Positions 21,130 to 35,064 are shown, counted from the first letter of the stretch. The stretch: DNA of 60,000 bases from Adiantum capillus-veneris (GCA_014529385.2 CM043958.1:83353025-83413024), one strand, 5' to 3'. Program-made: numbers and translations. The notes: generated by a model from the sequence alone, not told the origin.

Positions 21130-21670
21130 TGTCAGGGGATATGGGTTCAAAATGTGAGCTAGGTCAGCGCCGGGCTGTTGATTGTTGGAAAATTGAGTGT
21201 CAGGAGTTGCCGCACCGCACAATAAGGTAGTTAAACTTACTTGGTAATGCTAACGACGCACAAAAACTCTTAAAAATTGATAACAGTGACGAACTGACAC
21301 ACAATTATTGAAGCAATGCAGTTAACGAATTAATTCAAACGATGGTTAATGAGTTTAAACTCCCCTTAGTACTTCCTTCGGGCCGTTAATGGCTCCTTCA
21401 TTCATCAAAACAGATTAATTAAACCTAAATTGGCATTGATGATCAAAATTTCTCCTATGATGGGCTTCTAGATTCAGCCCTGCTTAACATCGTCCGATCT
21501 GCTTGAGCCCTGGCTTATCGAGCTTCCTTCAACTTGTTCCTTGCTTAGATCCAAAAGGGAGATCGAGAGATAAGAGTTATCTCCTTGCTTGTGCGAGAGC
21601 GAGAAAGAGAACAGCTCCTTGCTTGTATCCGAGAATGAGAGAAAAAGTGTTATCTCCTTCCTTGTTCAAA

Positions 21671-21773
<103 letters not shown>

Positions 21774-21842
21774 TGTTTCTCCTTCCTCCCTTGCTCGTCC
21801 GAGAACAAGAGAGAGAGAGCGTGGCTTCCTTCCTTGTTCAAG

Positions 21843-21845
<3 letters not shown>

Positions 21846-21932
<87 letters not shown>
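21846..21932 (+). repeat. (GA)n array, about 43 units
   Basis: Second pure GA run in LTR C, separated from the first by about 75 bp containing TTCTCCTTCCTCCCTTGCTCG. The near-identical flanks (CTTCCTTGTTCAAGCACGAGAG) show that array plus flank was duplicated. Confidence 0.97.
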
Positions 21933-21934
<2 letters not shown>

Positions 21935-22412
21935 TGGCTTCCTTCCTTGTTCAAGCACGAGAGCTCCTTGAGTTCCTTCTTCCTCTCCTCAATCTCCACA
22001 ATACCCTACTCCCCTCTCGTTGATGCTATAAATAATCCCCCCTTAATAGCACCGACGTCACTGACATGGTATGTGAACCGGGTCTATGACATGGCATGCT
22101 AAGTGTGGAGCAACTCCAAATTCGCCGAAACTGGGACCGAAACCGTGCACTCTGGCGAGAAGGGTGTTTTCTCCTTCTTGCTCGTCTTCGTCCGAGCAGC
22201 ACAACACTTGTTGCGAGCTTCTCCTTCACCACGTTGCACTGCCCTCGATGTTCGACACCATGCCTTCATTTTTTTTCTTCCCATTCACACCCTTAGGCTT
22301 TATTTTTCTCAATTGGCGGGGAATGCTTCATAGTGGGCGGCCAATTAACTCTTGGGTGGCCTTAAGCCTCAATTGGGTGGCCTAGCCTACCCTTGGGCAT
22401 TGGGCGGCCAAG

Positions 22413-22653
22413 CATCTTTGTAAGGGCACCACAATTGACATGCATATCGGCCAAAGCATTGCCAAGCACAACATCTTTCTCCAGCAATCCTTGACTAACA
22501 ATATCATCGTGAATTTTGTTGCCCTCTCTAGCATCTAAGATAATGCCACATGTCTTTAAGACGCACATATAGGTGATTACATTTGTTGGAAGTTATTCCC
22601 TTTGCACCCGATGAAAATAGCACAGAGCTCCTTGCCGTAGCCGTGTTGGGCAT
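22413..22653 (-). pseudogene. PPR protein gene fragment inside LTR C
   Basis: The minus-strand translation reads NAQHGYGKE, then after a frameshift ALCYFHRVQRE, a TAA (22593-22595), then TYMCVLKTCG, KIHDDIVSQGLLEKD, VVLGNALADM and NCGALTK. This order is typical of plant PLS-type pentatricopeptide repeat proteins, which bind organellar RNA. Only about 80 codons, covering roughly two repeats, are present. Similarity stops at about 22413 and 22653, inside the LTR. With a frameshift and a stop it cannot be functional. It looks like a host gene piece captured by, or fused into, the retroelement. Confidence 0.75.
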
Positions 22654-23298
22654 TCTTGCAATCATTGTTTTGCATAAGATGACATTCTGAACAACCATCA
22701 CCGCCGTTAGTCATTGTCACCGAATTCAAGCATTAATTTCTTACAGCTCCGTACTCCAATTGGCTATCTATAAATTCCTTTAGCTTGACTCATCACATAG
22801 TCTCCATACAAACCCTTGCTAGGCTGCAAAATTCCCATATGGCACACTGAGCTAGGCGACCGCGACCCGCCGTGGCATGGAATTGGCCCCCAAGGAAACT
22901 TAAACGGGTAATAACTTGGCGACCAGATCTCCGATTTCTTATATGAAAAGACCGACGTGCTCCACAAAGTGAGCACTTCATCCCCATGCATTCAGTTCAT
23001 TTTTGTCCCTTCAGTTGCATTTGGCCAAACCGGTGCAGATCTGCAATTGACTAAATCTTCAACCTGCCATAACTTTTGCACCGTAGCTCCTATCGACGAG
23101 CCGTTAAGACAAGCCGATAGAGCACTTTAAGCACTATATTTCTAGATCATAATCTCCCATCTATAATCACTTCACGCATACTCCTTTTTAGCATCATTAA
23201 GACATTAGTTGGCCCTTTTTAAGCCGCATCTGGCATACATTACTCATAAAGGCATCTTTTTGGTATCTTCCTTAGCATGGGAGTGGAGTTGCATGACA

Positions 23299-23311
23299 TC
23301 CACCCCCTCTG
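23299..23311 (-). promoter_or_regulatory. Polypurine tract of element C
   Basis: The minus strand reads CAGAGGGGGTGGA directly before the LTR start TGTCATGCAACTCC. The decayed pol frame appears to run up to this tract. Confidence 0.75.
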
Positions 23312-23339
23312 AACCTATACAGCCTCCGGTCTGTGCCAA

Positions 23340-24601
23340 TTGCAATCAAGAAGCATCATCAAGAGCGTCATCAGACTGATCGTCTGATGCATACATAGCA
23401 GTATCTTAAGGAGGTTGATCTGTGCTGAAATCTTCAATATTAATCTCACCTTCTCGTTGCTTAAACAATTTAAGTCTTTTTTCTGCAATAGGCACCTTGA
23501 GCTCCATCCAACTCACATAGCTTATATGTCACATTATCATAAACATGAAGGACTACATACGGTCCAAACCATCGTTTAACCATCTTCCACACAACAGTGT
23601 ACTGGTTCTCCAGGCTACTATCATATACAAGGACCCAATCCCCATCTTTACTAGCATGAGGTCGTAGTCTGTGCTTACCATCAAATGCTACTTTATTCTT
23701 TAGCTTTGCTTCCTTAGGCTTCACTTTAGCCTGTTCAATATCTTTATGACGCCTCTCAAGTTGGCGAATGTGCAAACTAAGCAAATATTTTGGAGACATA
23801 CCTTCTTCCCATGGCATTATGGTCCGAGAAATAACTGCTTTCTTTGTAGGCATAATGGGTTTTTGCCCATACATTAGCTCAAATGGCATAAAACTTGTAA
23901 CAAAACTATGTGTAGTTCGATTAGGCCATAAAGCAAATGGTAGGAGTTTAGGCCAACCACAAATATGCCCTTAGCATGCCTTTTCTAAATCTTTAACAAT
24001 AGGAGGATGCCCTCTTTCACTTTTACCATTACCCTCTGGATTGTATGATGTAGTGAAAGCCAATTTAATGCCCAAGCAAGCAAAGAAATCCCGAGCTTCA
24101 TCTGCATCCAGCTCTCTTCTATCAACAGTAGTTTTGCCAACACATCCATACGTGGAAATAACATCCTCAAGCAAGAACCTGTATATAGAACTGGTAGCTT
24201 TGGTACACAAAGCTCTATCTTCTACCTGATTAGTAAGATCTTCTCTGGCAAGAACAATGTACCGCATCTGCCAAACACCTACTGGCATGGTAATCAGGTC
24301 CACCACCCACTTGTAGTGCATAGCTAGTGGATAGGTGGGATGCAATCCATCTCAATCGCACATTAGAATATCGTTGGCATATTAAGCATGTCTCCACAAA
24401 CCGAGCCACAAGTTTATACATACCTTTCCACCAGTAATGATCCTTAATCTTGACAAAAGTTGCCCAAAATCCTGTGTGTCCAGCCCATAAACTTTCATGA
24501 AATTCTTTGATAACCTGCGATTGAGTCACTTTATTACAAACAACCTGTTGCGGTACCCCTCCAGGGCGCTTTGGTTGCTTCCATAAATGTCCATCCTTCA
24601 A
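23340..24601 (-). pseudogene. Integrase of gypsy element C
   Basis: From high to low coordinates: an HHCC zinc finger (24230-24601; HESLWAGHTG and CLICQRY), the catalytic core (23971-24345; VVDLITMPVG, then TVDRRELDADEA for the second Asp, then YNPEGNGKSERGH for the Glu), and a C-terminal part (23470-23889) with PFELMYGQKP and a WFGPYVV motif of the GPY/F module. An acidic tail rich in DD/SDD follows to about 23340. The Asp-Asp-Glu residues look present but the frame is broken between the parts. The NPEGNGKSERGH style differs from that of elements A, B and E, so C belongs to another gypsy lineage. Confidence 0.82.
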
Positions 24602-24649
24602 AAAATAGCCGTAAGCCTTGTTTCTGATCCTTTTACACTCTTGATCAGT

Positions 24650-25468
24650 CTACCCTTCATGCTTAGTAAGAGTGCTGAGGTAGCGACCGATCAAAATCCA
24701 CTCTCCATCATAGAACTCCTCTGAAAATACCTCAAAAATATGAGCAATATGACCACAATTTGCATGTAGATAAGAAGACGTGTAGAACTTCAAGCCAACA
24801 TCATCACTTGTGGTCAGCGTCTCTTCTTCATCTTCAAATCTAGCTTTTGATAGCATATCTGCAACAGGATTATCTCTTCCTGCAATATGACAAAATTCAA
24901 GGTTAAGAGACTTAATATAGGTTTTCCATCCTAGCATAGCAATATCCGGAGTAGATCAGTTTGCAATCATCCCTATCAGTGGCAAGCGATTTGTCTCTAC
25001 CATGATTGAAGCTCCAATAAAATATTCTTTATTAGACCTTAAAGCAGTAGCAACACCCCAAAGTTCTCTCTTAACCTATGGGTAACCTCGTTGGTGAGCA
25101 TTGAGCACTTTCGCTCCAAATCGAACTACATACCTATGTCCTTCATCATCATCTTCACCTATAGCCCACTCAATACCTGTCGGGCTAGTGTCATATGTAG
25201 TCAACTTTGCTCAAGATAGAAGCCTTGAGAAGCATCTTCTTTAACTTCCTGATAGCTCGTGTGTGAACTTATTTCCTTTTCTCAGAAGTTGATAAAGCAC
25301 TTTTGCAACATGAGCAAAATGTGGTAGCCAAATAAGAAAGAATACACATGCACCCAAAAATCGGCAAACTTCCGTAATCGAAGAGCACGTTTCCTTCATC
25401 TTTTGAATAGCTTCAACTTTAGCCCGGACTTGGCCTTCTACCTTCTGGATTGCACATATGCCCCACAA
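24650..25468 (-). pseudogene. Connection/RNase H region of element C
   Basis: The stretch 25241-25468 contains CRFLGACVFFLIWLPHFA, the usual thumb/connection motif after reverse transcriptase. Between 24940 and 25240 a disrupted frame still reads ASIMVETNRLPLIGM. The stretch 24650-24937 gives HIAGRDNPVADMLSKARF, the C-terminal end of gypsy RNase H. Stops and frame changes separate the blocks. Confidence 0.78.
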
Positions 25469-25600
25469 TTAGAAGCTCTTTAGCACCAAAAGTTGATTTT
25501 TGCCCTAACAGTGTTAAGTTAACTTCTTCAAGCTTGGAAAAAATAGCATCACACAGTCAGCAATATGTTGAGCAACAAACTGTTGACATCCCCTCTGATC

Positions 25601-25920
25601 TTAGACCTCATCTTTTGAGCCTTCTTCACATCCTTCAATTGGTATATATATATCATCAATGAAAGGCATAGTAACATGAGGGATAAAGTCCCTTAATCCC
25701 TTATTCATGCCGTTCATCATCTGAGCTACAGAATTAGTAGCACCCTGTGGCAGAGTGCACATCCTTACCAACCCGAGAGGTGTATGCATTGTAGTAAGAT
25801 CCCTGCTCTCCACAGACAACTGAATTTAATCATATCCAGAGTAAAGATCACCCATAGAGTAAATTGATCTACTTGCAAAGGCTTCAATAGATTCATCCAC
25901 AATTAGGCCAGTACCCACAG
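25601..25920 (-). pseudogene. Reverse transcriptase fragment of element C
   Basis: The frame gives SMGDLYSGYD, a stop (TAA where Gln is usual), then LTTMHTPLGLVRM, TLPQGATNSVAQMMN and the catalytic FIDD box. The N-terminal fingers, protease and gag are absent: the fragment is joined at about 25920 directly to a piece of the element's own LTR (25928-26490). This copy is therefore a large internal deletion derivative. Confidence 0.82.
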
Positions 25921-25927
25921 TGCGAAA

Positions 25928-25984
25928 TCCTTGTTCAAGCACAAGCGAGATATATGTTTCTCCTTCCTCCCTTGCTCGTCTAAG

Positions 25985-26058
<74 letters not shown>

Positions 26059-26490
26059 TGTCTTCCTTCCTTGTTCAAGCACGAGAACTCCTTGAGTTCC
26101 TTCTTCCTCTTCTCAATCTCCACAATACCCTACTCCCCTCTTGTTCATTGCTATAAATAACCTCCCTCAATAGCACCGGCGTCACTGACGTGGCATACGA
26201 ACCGGGTCTATGACATGGCAGGCCGAGTGTGGAGCAGCTCCAAATTCGCTGAAACTGGGGCCGAAATCGTGCACCCTAGTGAGCTGGGTGTTTTCTCCTT
26301 CTTGCTCGTCTTTGTCCGAGCAACACAACACCCGCTACAAGCTTCTCCTTCACCACGTTGCACTGCCCTCGCTGTTCAACGCCATGCCTTTGTTTGTTTT
26401 CTTCCCAGTCACACCCTTAGGCTTTATTTTCCTCAATGGGTGGGCAATGCTTCATAGTGGGCGGCCAATTAACTCTTGGGTGGCCTTAAG
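25928..26490 (-). repeat. Partial second LTR of element C
   Basis: This matches 21655-22366 of the 3' LTR, with a single shorter (GA)n array, the CTATAAATAA site and the block GTGGGCGGCCAATTAACTC. It is truncated at both ends: on the left against the reverse transcriptase fragment, on the right (after CCTTAAG) against unrelated DNA. Confidence 0.75.
25988..26056 (+). repeat. (GA)n array, about 34 units
   Basis: Pure GA run in the partial LTR C copy; the counterpart arrays in the other copy are 96 and 87 bp. Confidence 0.97.
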
Positions 26491-26927
26491 TTCATACATT
26501 TGCTCATACAAGCTCTTGAAGATTGTAGCAGATACTTCAACTTTACACAAGAAGAAGAGCAATCTATCTTTTATATCACACTCATGGTGGAAGCAATGAT
26601 GGACATCAATAAGAGCTACAAGTTTCTTCAACCAAATTTAGTAAGTGATTCCATACCATATATCTCTCGTTGGGAAAGAAACTTCAAGATCTTTGATCCT
26701 GGGGGTGGCTTATGGAAACCTGTCTAATGAAGGGGGTTTACTCAGCCACTTCATTACATCATGCTATTGGTTTTGAAAAGAATCCTTCATAGCACACAAG
26801 GTTTTTTAATCATACAACAAGGTCCTTCAAGAAAGATGAAAGCAGACAAAGATAGACATTACAAGATCTACATGTTGTGTGATTGGATAAATGGTTTATG
26901 TATGTACCATTATCTAGGGGAAGCTAA
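26491..26927. other. Unassigned spacer between LTR C and repeat D
   Basis: A plus-strand frame is open from about 26491 to 26727, but no motif is recognised. The last bases (AGGGGAAG, 26917-26923) are purine-rich and lie just before the TG start of repeat D, so they could be a polypurine tract if D copy 2 is a 3' LTR. Confidence 0.3.
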
Positions 26928-28544
26928 TGATAGCCGTTTTTTGGCTCTCCGTAATGCCATAGTGAGCCACCCGACCCAAGAAAAATCACCTCAACACTAT
27001 GAAGATCCTCACCTTTTCACTATACATAGGTATGTGTGTGTGAGTTAGGGGACTTTTCCTATATCTCCTTAAAAACCCTCACTTAGCTAGTCACTGAACT
27101 AGTTGAGCCAAATAAATAAATAAAAATAAAATCCAAAATATATTATGGCCCTTTTGTGTATAGGTATTTCATTGTGTATAGGGCCTAAATATGGGGATTA
27201 TTCATCATAAATTCTTTTGGTATTTATTTAAATATGTATATTTAGGTGTGTGTTATTTACCTAAGTATGCTATGTACATTTACTCACCTTACCATGATTT
27301 TTCTTACCATGTATTCTATAAAAAATCATTCGTGTAAGCTTCTCTTATTTTTGGTGTGAATCCACTCCAAGAAAAAACCTCAAAAAAAAAACTTTCACCA
27401 TCAATCATTGCCTTTCACTAAATTCCTATTTTCTACAGGTATTTTTTCTTATCTCTTGTAAATAAATATACATAAATAAAAACAAATGAGAACCCTCCTC
27501 ATTTGATTCCCTACATTTCTATATATTTATTTTTTATACAAACAACTAACACTATTTTAGATTCCATGAATCGTTTATATACTATCTGTTTTTTTCCCAT
27601 CATATCCATATATTATATTTGTGCGTAATCCACAATCATGCATATTTTCAAACCTCTAGAAATCTATTAGGTCATACTCTCATGCAAGGAGGGGCTCACC
27701 TTTGGACCCTTATGCAAATTCAACAAAAGGGGGGCCACTGAAGACTTTTTTTGTAAAGAAAAATAGACATTTTGGTGGGATTTTTTATATCTATTTCCAC
27801 TTCTAATTTGAAGCGGTGACTTAAAGATAAAATGTGGAACAAAAGTTGAATATTCACGTCTAAAATTTTGATAATTTTTGGAGCTAACATCGGTGAGATA
27901 GAATTTTTTTGGTGGACCCTAGTCTGCCCACTTTTCTCACAAGGAACCCATAGTCTTCTCCCACCTCCTTTCCTACACACACATACACACACACACGCAC
28001 TCATTTCTCTCTATTCCTCACTCAAACCTGAAACTTCCATGGTTTTGTCTCACCCTCTTCACCATTAGTCTCCCTCTCACACCCATAGCTCTCTTTTGAA
28101 GCTCTACCTATATCCACCATCTCCATATCTCTCTCTATTACTCCCATATTACAATTTTATTCTACCCTTTCAAGAACGCATTAAAAAAAAGCAACCTAGC
28201 CATACTTAATTTCTGCAAAATGGGGATTTTTTTATCAACAAAACCCTCATTCTCTTTGTGGTGATTCAACTATGGTAGCGGCATGAAAAGAAGAAGAAGA
28301 AGAACGGCGGTCACTTTCGACAATCTAGGCAAGGGTGACTCCAAGATTCCTCAAGGATTCACCATCTCAAGGGTACACCCATCTCATTCACCCCTAGTTT
28401 ATCATCCTTCAAGTCATTTTACCTGTTGTAAATATATCACTAAGTTTTTCTAGTGATTGGTAACACTAACTACTAACCTACTAACACAAACACCTATTAA
28501 CACAACTCTAAAAAGCACCTTCCCTCAAGACATGTACATATAAT

Positions 28545-28597
<53 letters not shown>

Positions 28598-29048
28598 TGA
28601 AACTTTGCTTTCATCTTATCTACCATCAATAATGCACTCTCTTGAGCCCACATCCATGACTCAACAGACAAGCAAACCTGCATTGTTTTGATATTTAAAA
28701 ATAATCATAATCTTGATTTGTTAGTTTATAAAATAAGATTATCAATAAGCTTAATGAGGAGTCTCCAACCTATAAATAGGCCCCTCTTCTTTTGTAAATC
28801 ATCTCCAACATCTCAAAAGCACCCCAACACTCTATTGGCATGAGGAGAGATTTAGGTATAGTCATAACTTTGTGAGCTTCACGCTTGGTGTGAGAGAAGC
28901 TTTGATGCTACACATTGCAAAGTGAGAGAGTGCGAGTGCTCTATCTCAAAGCACTATTGTACATGTTCTTCCACTATCAAGAATTGAGGTTTTGGTGCTT
29001 CAAAGGTGTGTCTTGGTTCTAGAATCTTCATCCTTTCACTTGTGCCAC
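26928..29048 (+). repeat. Repeat D, copy 2 (LTR-like, 2.1 kb)
   Basis: Homologous throughout to 19016-21129, with many single-base differences and small indels. It contains a (CT)n array at 28549-28595. Sequence right of 29048 has no counterpart after copy 1, because copy 1 is interrupted there; the true right end of D could lie further right. Confidence 0.65.
28549..28595 (+). repeat. (CT)n array in repeat D copy 2
   Basis: About 23 CT units, at the same place as the array at 20623-20669. Confidence 0.95.
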
Positions 29049-30710
<1,662 letters not shown>

Positions 30711-31554
30711 CTATGAAGCCCATACTACCTTGCATTTAGCTGTATATTGGGCATTGTGGCAAGCTATCATGAACTAAAACTTGAAAATATCCCACGTCAT
30801 AATCCTCAATAAATTGACGTGCAGGTCAAGGTAATAAGATGCCAAATTTATCAATTTGTTTAGCATATGTTATTTCCAAGGGGTTTCAATCAGGGTCTCA
30901 ATCAAGTAGCAATTCTCTTCAACACCACCCGAAGCTGAAGATGTAATGAGTGTGTGTTTGTGGCCATAGAGATGGTATACTCAAGCTCATCACCAAAACA
31001 AGTGTTAAAGATCCATTGATGCTCTTTACCTTTGAATCATTTGCAACAATCTCACTTTTATAGCAATAGATTTTTTTTGGCATTGAACACACACTTCTAA
31101 ACTTTCGCAAGTTCCGTGCTTTGAGCAATAATTATCTCTAAAGATCCATCGATTTTGGGCCTCCAATAACCACTTTTGAGCTCTCTCGAGAGTCCTTGCT
31201 CTTTCATATTATAAGCAGAGGCTTCTCAAAGTTCTATTGTAATTTGTAAACTAGTGTTCTAAAATGTACGGTCTATCTAGTGGCTAGCACTCTTTTAATT
31301 TCAAAATGGCAGACATCCTGCCAAGACACACAATGTATTATGTATTGCTCATACAGCTCTTTCACTATGCATTTCATGTGCCACATCTCGTAAATGACCT
31401 GCTATCGGCTGCAACCTTTGGACGTCAATCATGGACCTTCCTCGCCTCCACCGTGAGCCATTCCCATGCCCTGTGACCTTCTTGGTAGGCCATCAACAAC
31501 ATATAGGAAGGTGATATATATTACCCTATCTTTACTTGTTGCAAAAAATGGATG
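30711..31554. other. Spacer, nothing recognised
   Basis: Only short, motif-free ORFs on either strand. Confidence 0.35.
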
Positions 31555-32775
31555 TAAACACGGCATTCCCTCATGGCAACTTGGAGGAGGAGATTTACAT
31601 GCTTCAATAAAAGGGGTATGAAGAAAAGGGTAAGGAGAAAATGGTTTGCAGGTTAAAGAAGAGCTTGTATGGTCTAAAGCAAGCATCAAGACAATGGTAT
31701 CTAAAGTTTGACCAATGGATGTTGGATCATGGATTCAAAAGATGCAACTTAGATCACTGCATTTACGCAAAGAATTTGGGAGATGGGAAGTTCACCATCC
31801 TGACGTTGTATGTTGATGACATGCTGATTGCAAGTGCTAACCTGTTGAATATCAAAGACCTAAAAGAGGAGTTGCATAATATTTTTCAATGAAACATTTA
31901 GGTGTTGCAAAGAAAATTCTTGGTATGAGATATCAAGGGATGGGATGAAGAAGACATTAAAGCTATCTTAAGAGGATTATATCAGAAAGGTACTAGAAAG
32001 GTTTGCAATGGGAAATGCAAAATTGGTTTCTACACCTTAGGTTAGTCACTTTAAACTAACCAAGGATATGTGTCCAAAGACACAAGAGGAGATAGTCTAC
32101 ATGTCTAAGGTTCCATATGCTACAACAGTAGGTTCTCTAATGTATTCTATGGTTTGGACAAGGCCAGATGTTGCACACACACTACGAGTTGTGAGTAGGT
32201 TCATGGATAATCTAGATAAAGCGCATTGGAAAGCTATGAAGTGGATACTAAGGTATCTAAAGGGAACAACCACGAATGATTTGTGTTTTGGAGGCACTAA
32301 TATTTTCTTGCAAGGGTATGATTGATGCAGATATGGCAGGTGACAAAGATACTCGAAGGAGCACTACTAGCTACATCTTCATTATTGGAGGCATGACAGT
32401 AAGTTGGGCTTGAAAGCTATAGAAAGTGGTCTCATCTCACTTTCAACCATGGAAGCAGAATACATAGATCTCACAGAGGCAAGCAAAGAGATTATGTGGC
32501 TTCACAGATTTTTGGAGGAGCTTGGATACAAGCAAGACAATTGTGTCTTATATAGTGATAGTCAAAGTGCCATTCATCTTGCAAAGATTTCAACCTTTCA
32601 CTCAAGGATGAAGCATATAGAAGTGAGATATCACTTTATACATACTCTTTTGGAAGAGGGACAACTAAAGCTTGGAAAGGTGCACACAAGCACGAATCCT
32701 ACAAACATGTTAACAAAGGTGGTTAACAAGGAGAAGTTGAGCTTTTGCTCATCTTCAATCGGTATTCAAGGATAA
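31555..32775 (+). pseudogene. Ty1/copia pol remnant (reverse transcriptase and RNase H)
   Basis: Plus-strand blocks in order: MDVNTAFPHGNLEEEIYM (with a following stop), CRLKKSLYGLKQASRQWY, the catalytic LYVDDML box (ORF 31641-31892); PYATTVGSLMYSMVWTRPD and [15 protein letters not shown] (32068-32325); STMEAEYIDLTEA, YSDSQSAIHLAK and the MKHIEVRYHFI block (32404-32775). These are the hallmark motifs of plant Ty1/copia reverse transcriptase and RNase H. Gag, protease, integrase and the reverse transcriptase N-terminus are missing, and several stops and frameshifts are present. A 3' LTR start follows at about 32835. Confidence 0.9.
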
Positions 32776-32834
32776 GAATCCAAGATGGAAAGCAGTCACA
32801 AGTTTGGTGTGTAGATCAATCTCCAAGTGGGATA

Positions 32835-32987
32835 TTGTTAAGTATAAAGCCTAAATCACCCCTTGTAAATTTTTTTAAACTCAAAAATGCACATTTGTAA
32901 GGCCCCCATTATGAAGAGAAGCCATCGTATGAGAAAAATCACTCATCAAAAAACCAAAAATTCACGTTCGGATTATCAAAATATTCC
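32835..32987 (+). repeat. Start of the copia 3' LTR, cut at 32987
   Basis: After CCAAGTGGGATA, a copia-type polypurine tract, the LTR starts TGTTAAGTATAAAGCC. It stops at 32987, where element B reverse transcriptase begins on the minus strand. The reverse complement of 48164 leftwards reads on smoothly from this end (ATATTCC then CGGGATATTGTGG), which suggests the rest of this LTR now lies inverted at 48164. Confidence 0.6.
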
Positions 32988-33560
32988 TTTATTCTCCCTC
33001 ATAGCTTGAAAAACTACATGGAGGTGTTGCTTATGCTCCTCCAAAGATTTGGAGTAGATGATAATGTCATCGAAGAACACTCCAATGAACTTGCGGTAGG
33101 GTCTGAAGATTTTCTCCATTAGGCGGTTGAATGTGTCTGGATCATTTGTCAAACCCAAAGGCATGACAAGATATTCATAAAGACCAACCGTTATATGGAA
33201 CGCAATCTTTACAATATCTTCATTCACTATCCTTATTTGATGATAGCCACTTTTAAGGTCAATTCTATTGAAGTAGGTCAAACCTTGTAGCTTATCAAAC
33301 AGATCTTCTACCCATGGTATGGAAAGTCTATATATGCTAGTGGTACGATTTAGTGCTCGATAGTCCACACACATGTGGTATGTGCCATCTTTCTTTTGCA
33401 CTAAAAGGACTGGAAAACAAAAGGGAGAGGAGCTAGGCCTCACCATCCCCTTGTCAACCAACTCGTGCACTTGCCTCATAATCTCCTCTTGTTGAGCTTG
33501 AGAAAACCTATAAGGAGGTTTATTAGGCAGCGAGCTCCCAGGTAGAAGCTCTATCTTATG
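32988..33560 (-). pseudogene. Element B reverse transcriptase, N-terminal part
   Basis: The minus-strand frame reads LLPGS, PPYRFSQAQQEEI, MRQVHELVDKGMVRPSSSPF, VLLVQKKDG, VDYRALN, FNRIDLKSGYHQIRI, GLYEYLVMPLGLTN and GVFFDDIIIYSKS (catalytic FDD), ending in MRENK at 32988. These are the fingers and palm of a gypsy reverse transcriptase. One upstream TGA (near 33570) replaces an expected Arg codon. The frame is lost exactly after the Lys codon at 32988-32990. The missing remainder, starting LFINQKK, is found on the opposite strand from 48168. Confidence 0.9.
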
Positions 33561-34050
33561 GTCATCATCCTCTCATTTTGGAGGTAACTCCATAGGGATG
33601 TCATCGATAAATACATCTTGGAATCTATTTAGAAAATTAGACAAATCTAATTCTTCTTCATTCCTACCACTTTGTTTCGTTAAAACATTAGCATCATTTA
33701 GAGACTCCTTGACAAAAATCATGTACGAGGAAACTGAGCTTTTCATTATCAAAAGCAGGTGAATTTACAAGTGGTATAGTATGACCGGACTCATTAGAAT
33801 CTATACACTTGCTCTTTTCCCTGTAGGTGAAGTAGATTCTCCTTTCAGGGAACTTCATGTTGGTAGCCATGTGGTTGAACCATGGTGCCCTAGGATAACA
33901 TCTTCATGTTGGAGAGGAGAGATGAACATTTTTTCTTTGTTGACGTAGCTTTGGACATGAAGCCTCAAATTCCCAATTAAGGGAGTAACGGAGGCTTGCT
34001 CTCCCTTGAAAGCCCCATTGGCAGTTGCTTTGTCAGTAGCACCAAAGGTG
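33561..34050 (-). pseudogene. Element B protease/linker remnant
   Basis: A decayed frame reads VTPLIGNLRLHVQSYVNKEK, FISPLQHEDVILG and TTWLPT, which is the aspartic-protease C-terminal half and linker of gypsy pol. The upstream Asp-Ser/Thr-Gly active site is not seen, and sequence typical of gag (ITLLTYDGTFGATDK) is joined directly to ANGAFKGEQ, so a deletion has removed most of gag and the start of the protease. Confidence 0.6.
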
Positions 34051-34670
34051 CCATCATAGGTGAGTAAAGTGATACTCTTTCCTCCCTCTTTGAACTTCTT
34101 AAGCTTGTGGGACCTTTTCCAAGAAGGGCAGGATTTGCAATGTCCTCTCCTCTTGTATTCTCTAGGAGAATAACCACTACTTTCATTGGAAGAGGAGGAA
34201 GGTGATGAAGAAGGAGAAGAGGGTGACCTCTTTCTCGCCCTTTTCTTCCTTTGTTTCCTCTCTTCCCTTTTAGAGTGACAAAGAGAAGGACTATAGGATG
34301 ATCTTTTCCTCTTGTGAGGAGTAGAGGATCATTGAGACCGCCACCTTCGTGGAGCCACATCTTCAAAGGAATTCTGAGATTCACTTCCTTCTCGTTCATT
34401 GGATTCCTCCTCTTCTCTTATCGGAGAGAGTCTTCTTTTGTAAGTCTCAATAGGAGGCTTCCTAAGCTCTCTCTCTTCTTAGAGAGGTAGGGAAATCCCA
34501 TAAGCACAAAGTTGTCGGGTAACTTCAACTAGCAAGGCAGGGTTGCCCATAGCTTGTTGCAAGCTAGTAACAAGATAGTTCACAAACATTGGGGCATCAT
34601 CAATAGCATCTTCATGTGCAAAATCAAAATTGTCAATATTCATTCTACTCTCTTTATTATTTTCATCCAT
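34051..34670 (-). pseudogene. Element B gag remnant
   Basis: It starts at ATG 34668-34670. The first 63 codons (34670-34479) include FVNYLVTSLQQAM. A stop follows, then a charged, Ser/Arg-rich stretch (KRARKRSPSSPSSSPSSSSN) and the start of a gag core (KSITLLTYDGTFGATDK). A zinc knuckle is not seen. The reading frame is interrupted at several points. Confidence 0.6.
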
Positions 34671-35064
34671 GCTAACTAAACTTATGTATATGCTACTTTG
34701 TGCTATGGTATCCTCAAAAACCTTAGTTTCTACTCTTCTTTACCTTTGGAAATTAGCTTTCAAGCAGCCACACCCGTGGTTTAGAGACTATTGATTGTAA
34801 AGAGTAGTGGAGAGGGCCTAACATTGCTCAGTTGATTATGGTTCCTGTTGAACTTGCTAGTAGCTCAATAGTGGTTAAGCCAAAGGCAAGCCCCGAGAGA
34901 CTCCATTATTAAGTCTATAGTTCCCAACGGTGTACCTCAAACTAAGTCCTTTTCAACCAAGATAATAGATCTCTGTCCCACTTACCCATTTGCAATGAAC
35001 ATGTCCAACCTTTCATGGAAACCTTAAGGACCTCTCTTTTTAAGCAACAAAAGAGAAACCAATA
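34671..35064. other. Element B leader between PBS and gag
   Basis: Non-coding 5' leader of element B (minus strand), about 390 bp. No further motif recognised. Confidence 0.5.

Noticed and set aside
31429-31689. 86-codon minus-strand ORF
   Set aside because: Its right half is antisense to the copia reverse transcriptase and it has no motif of its own.
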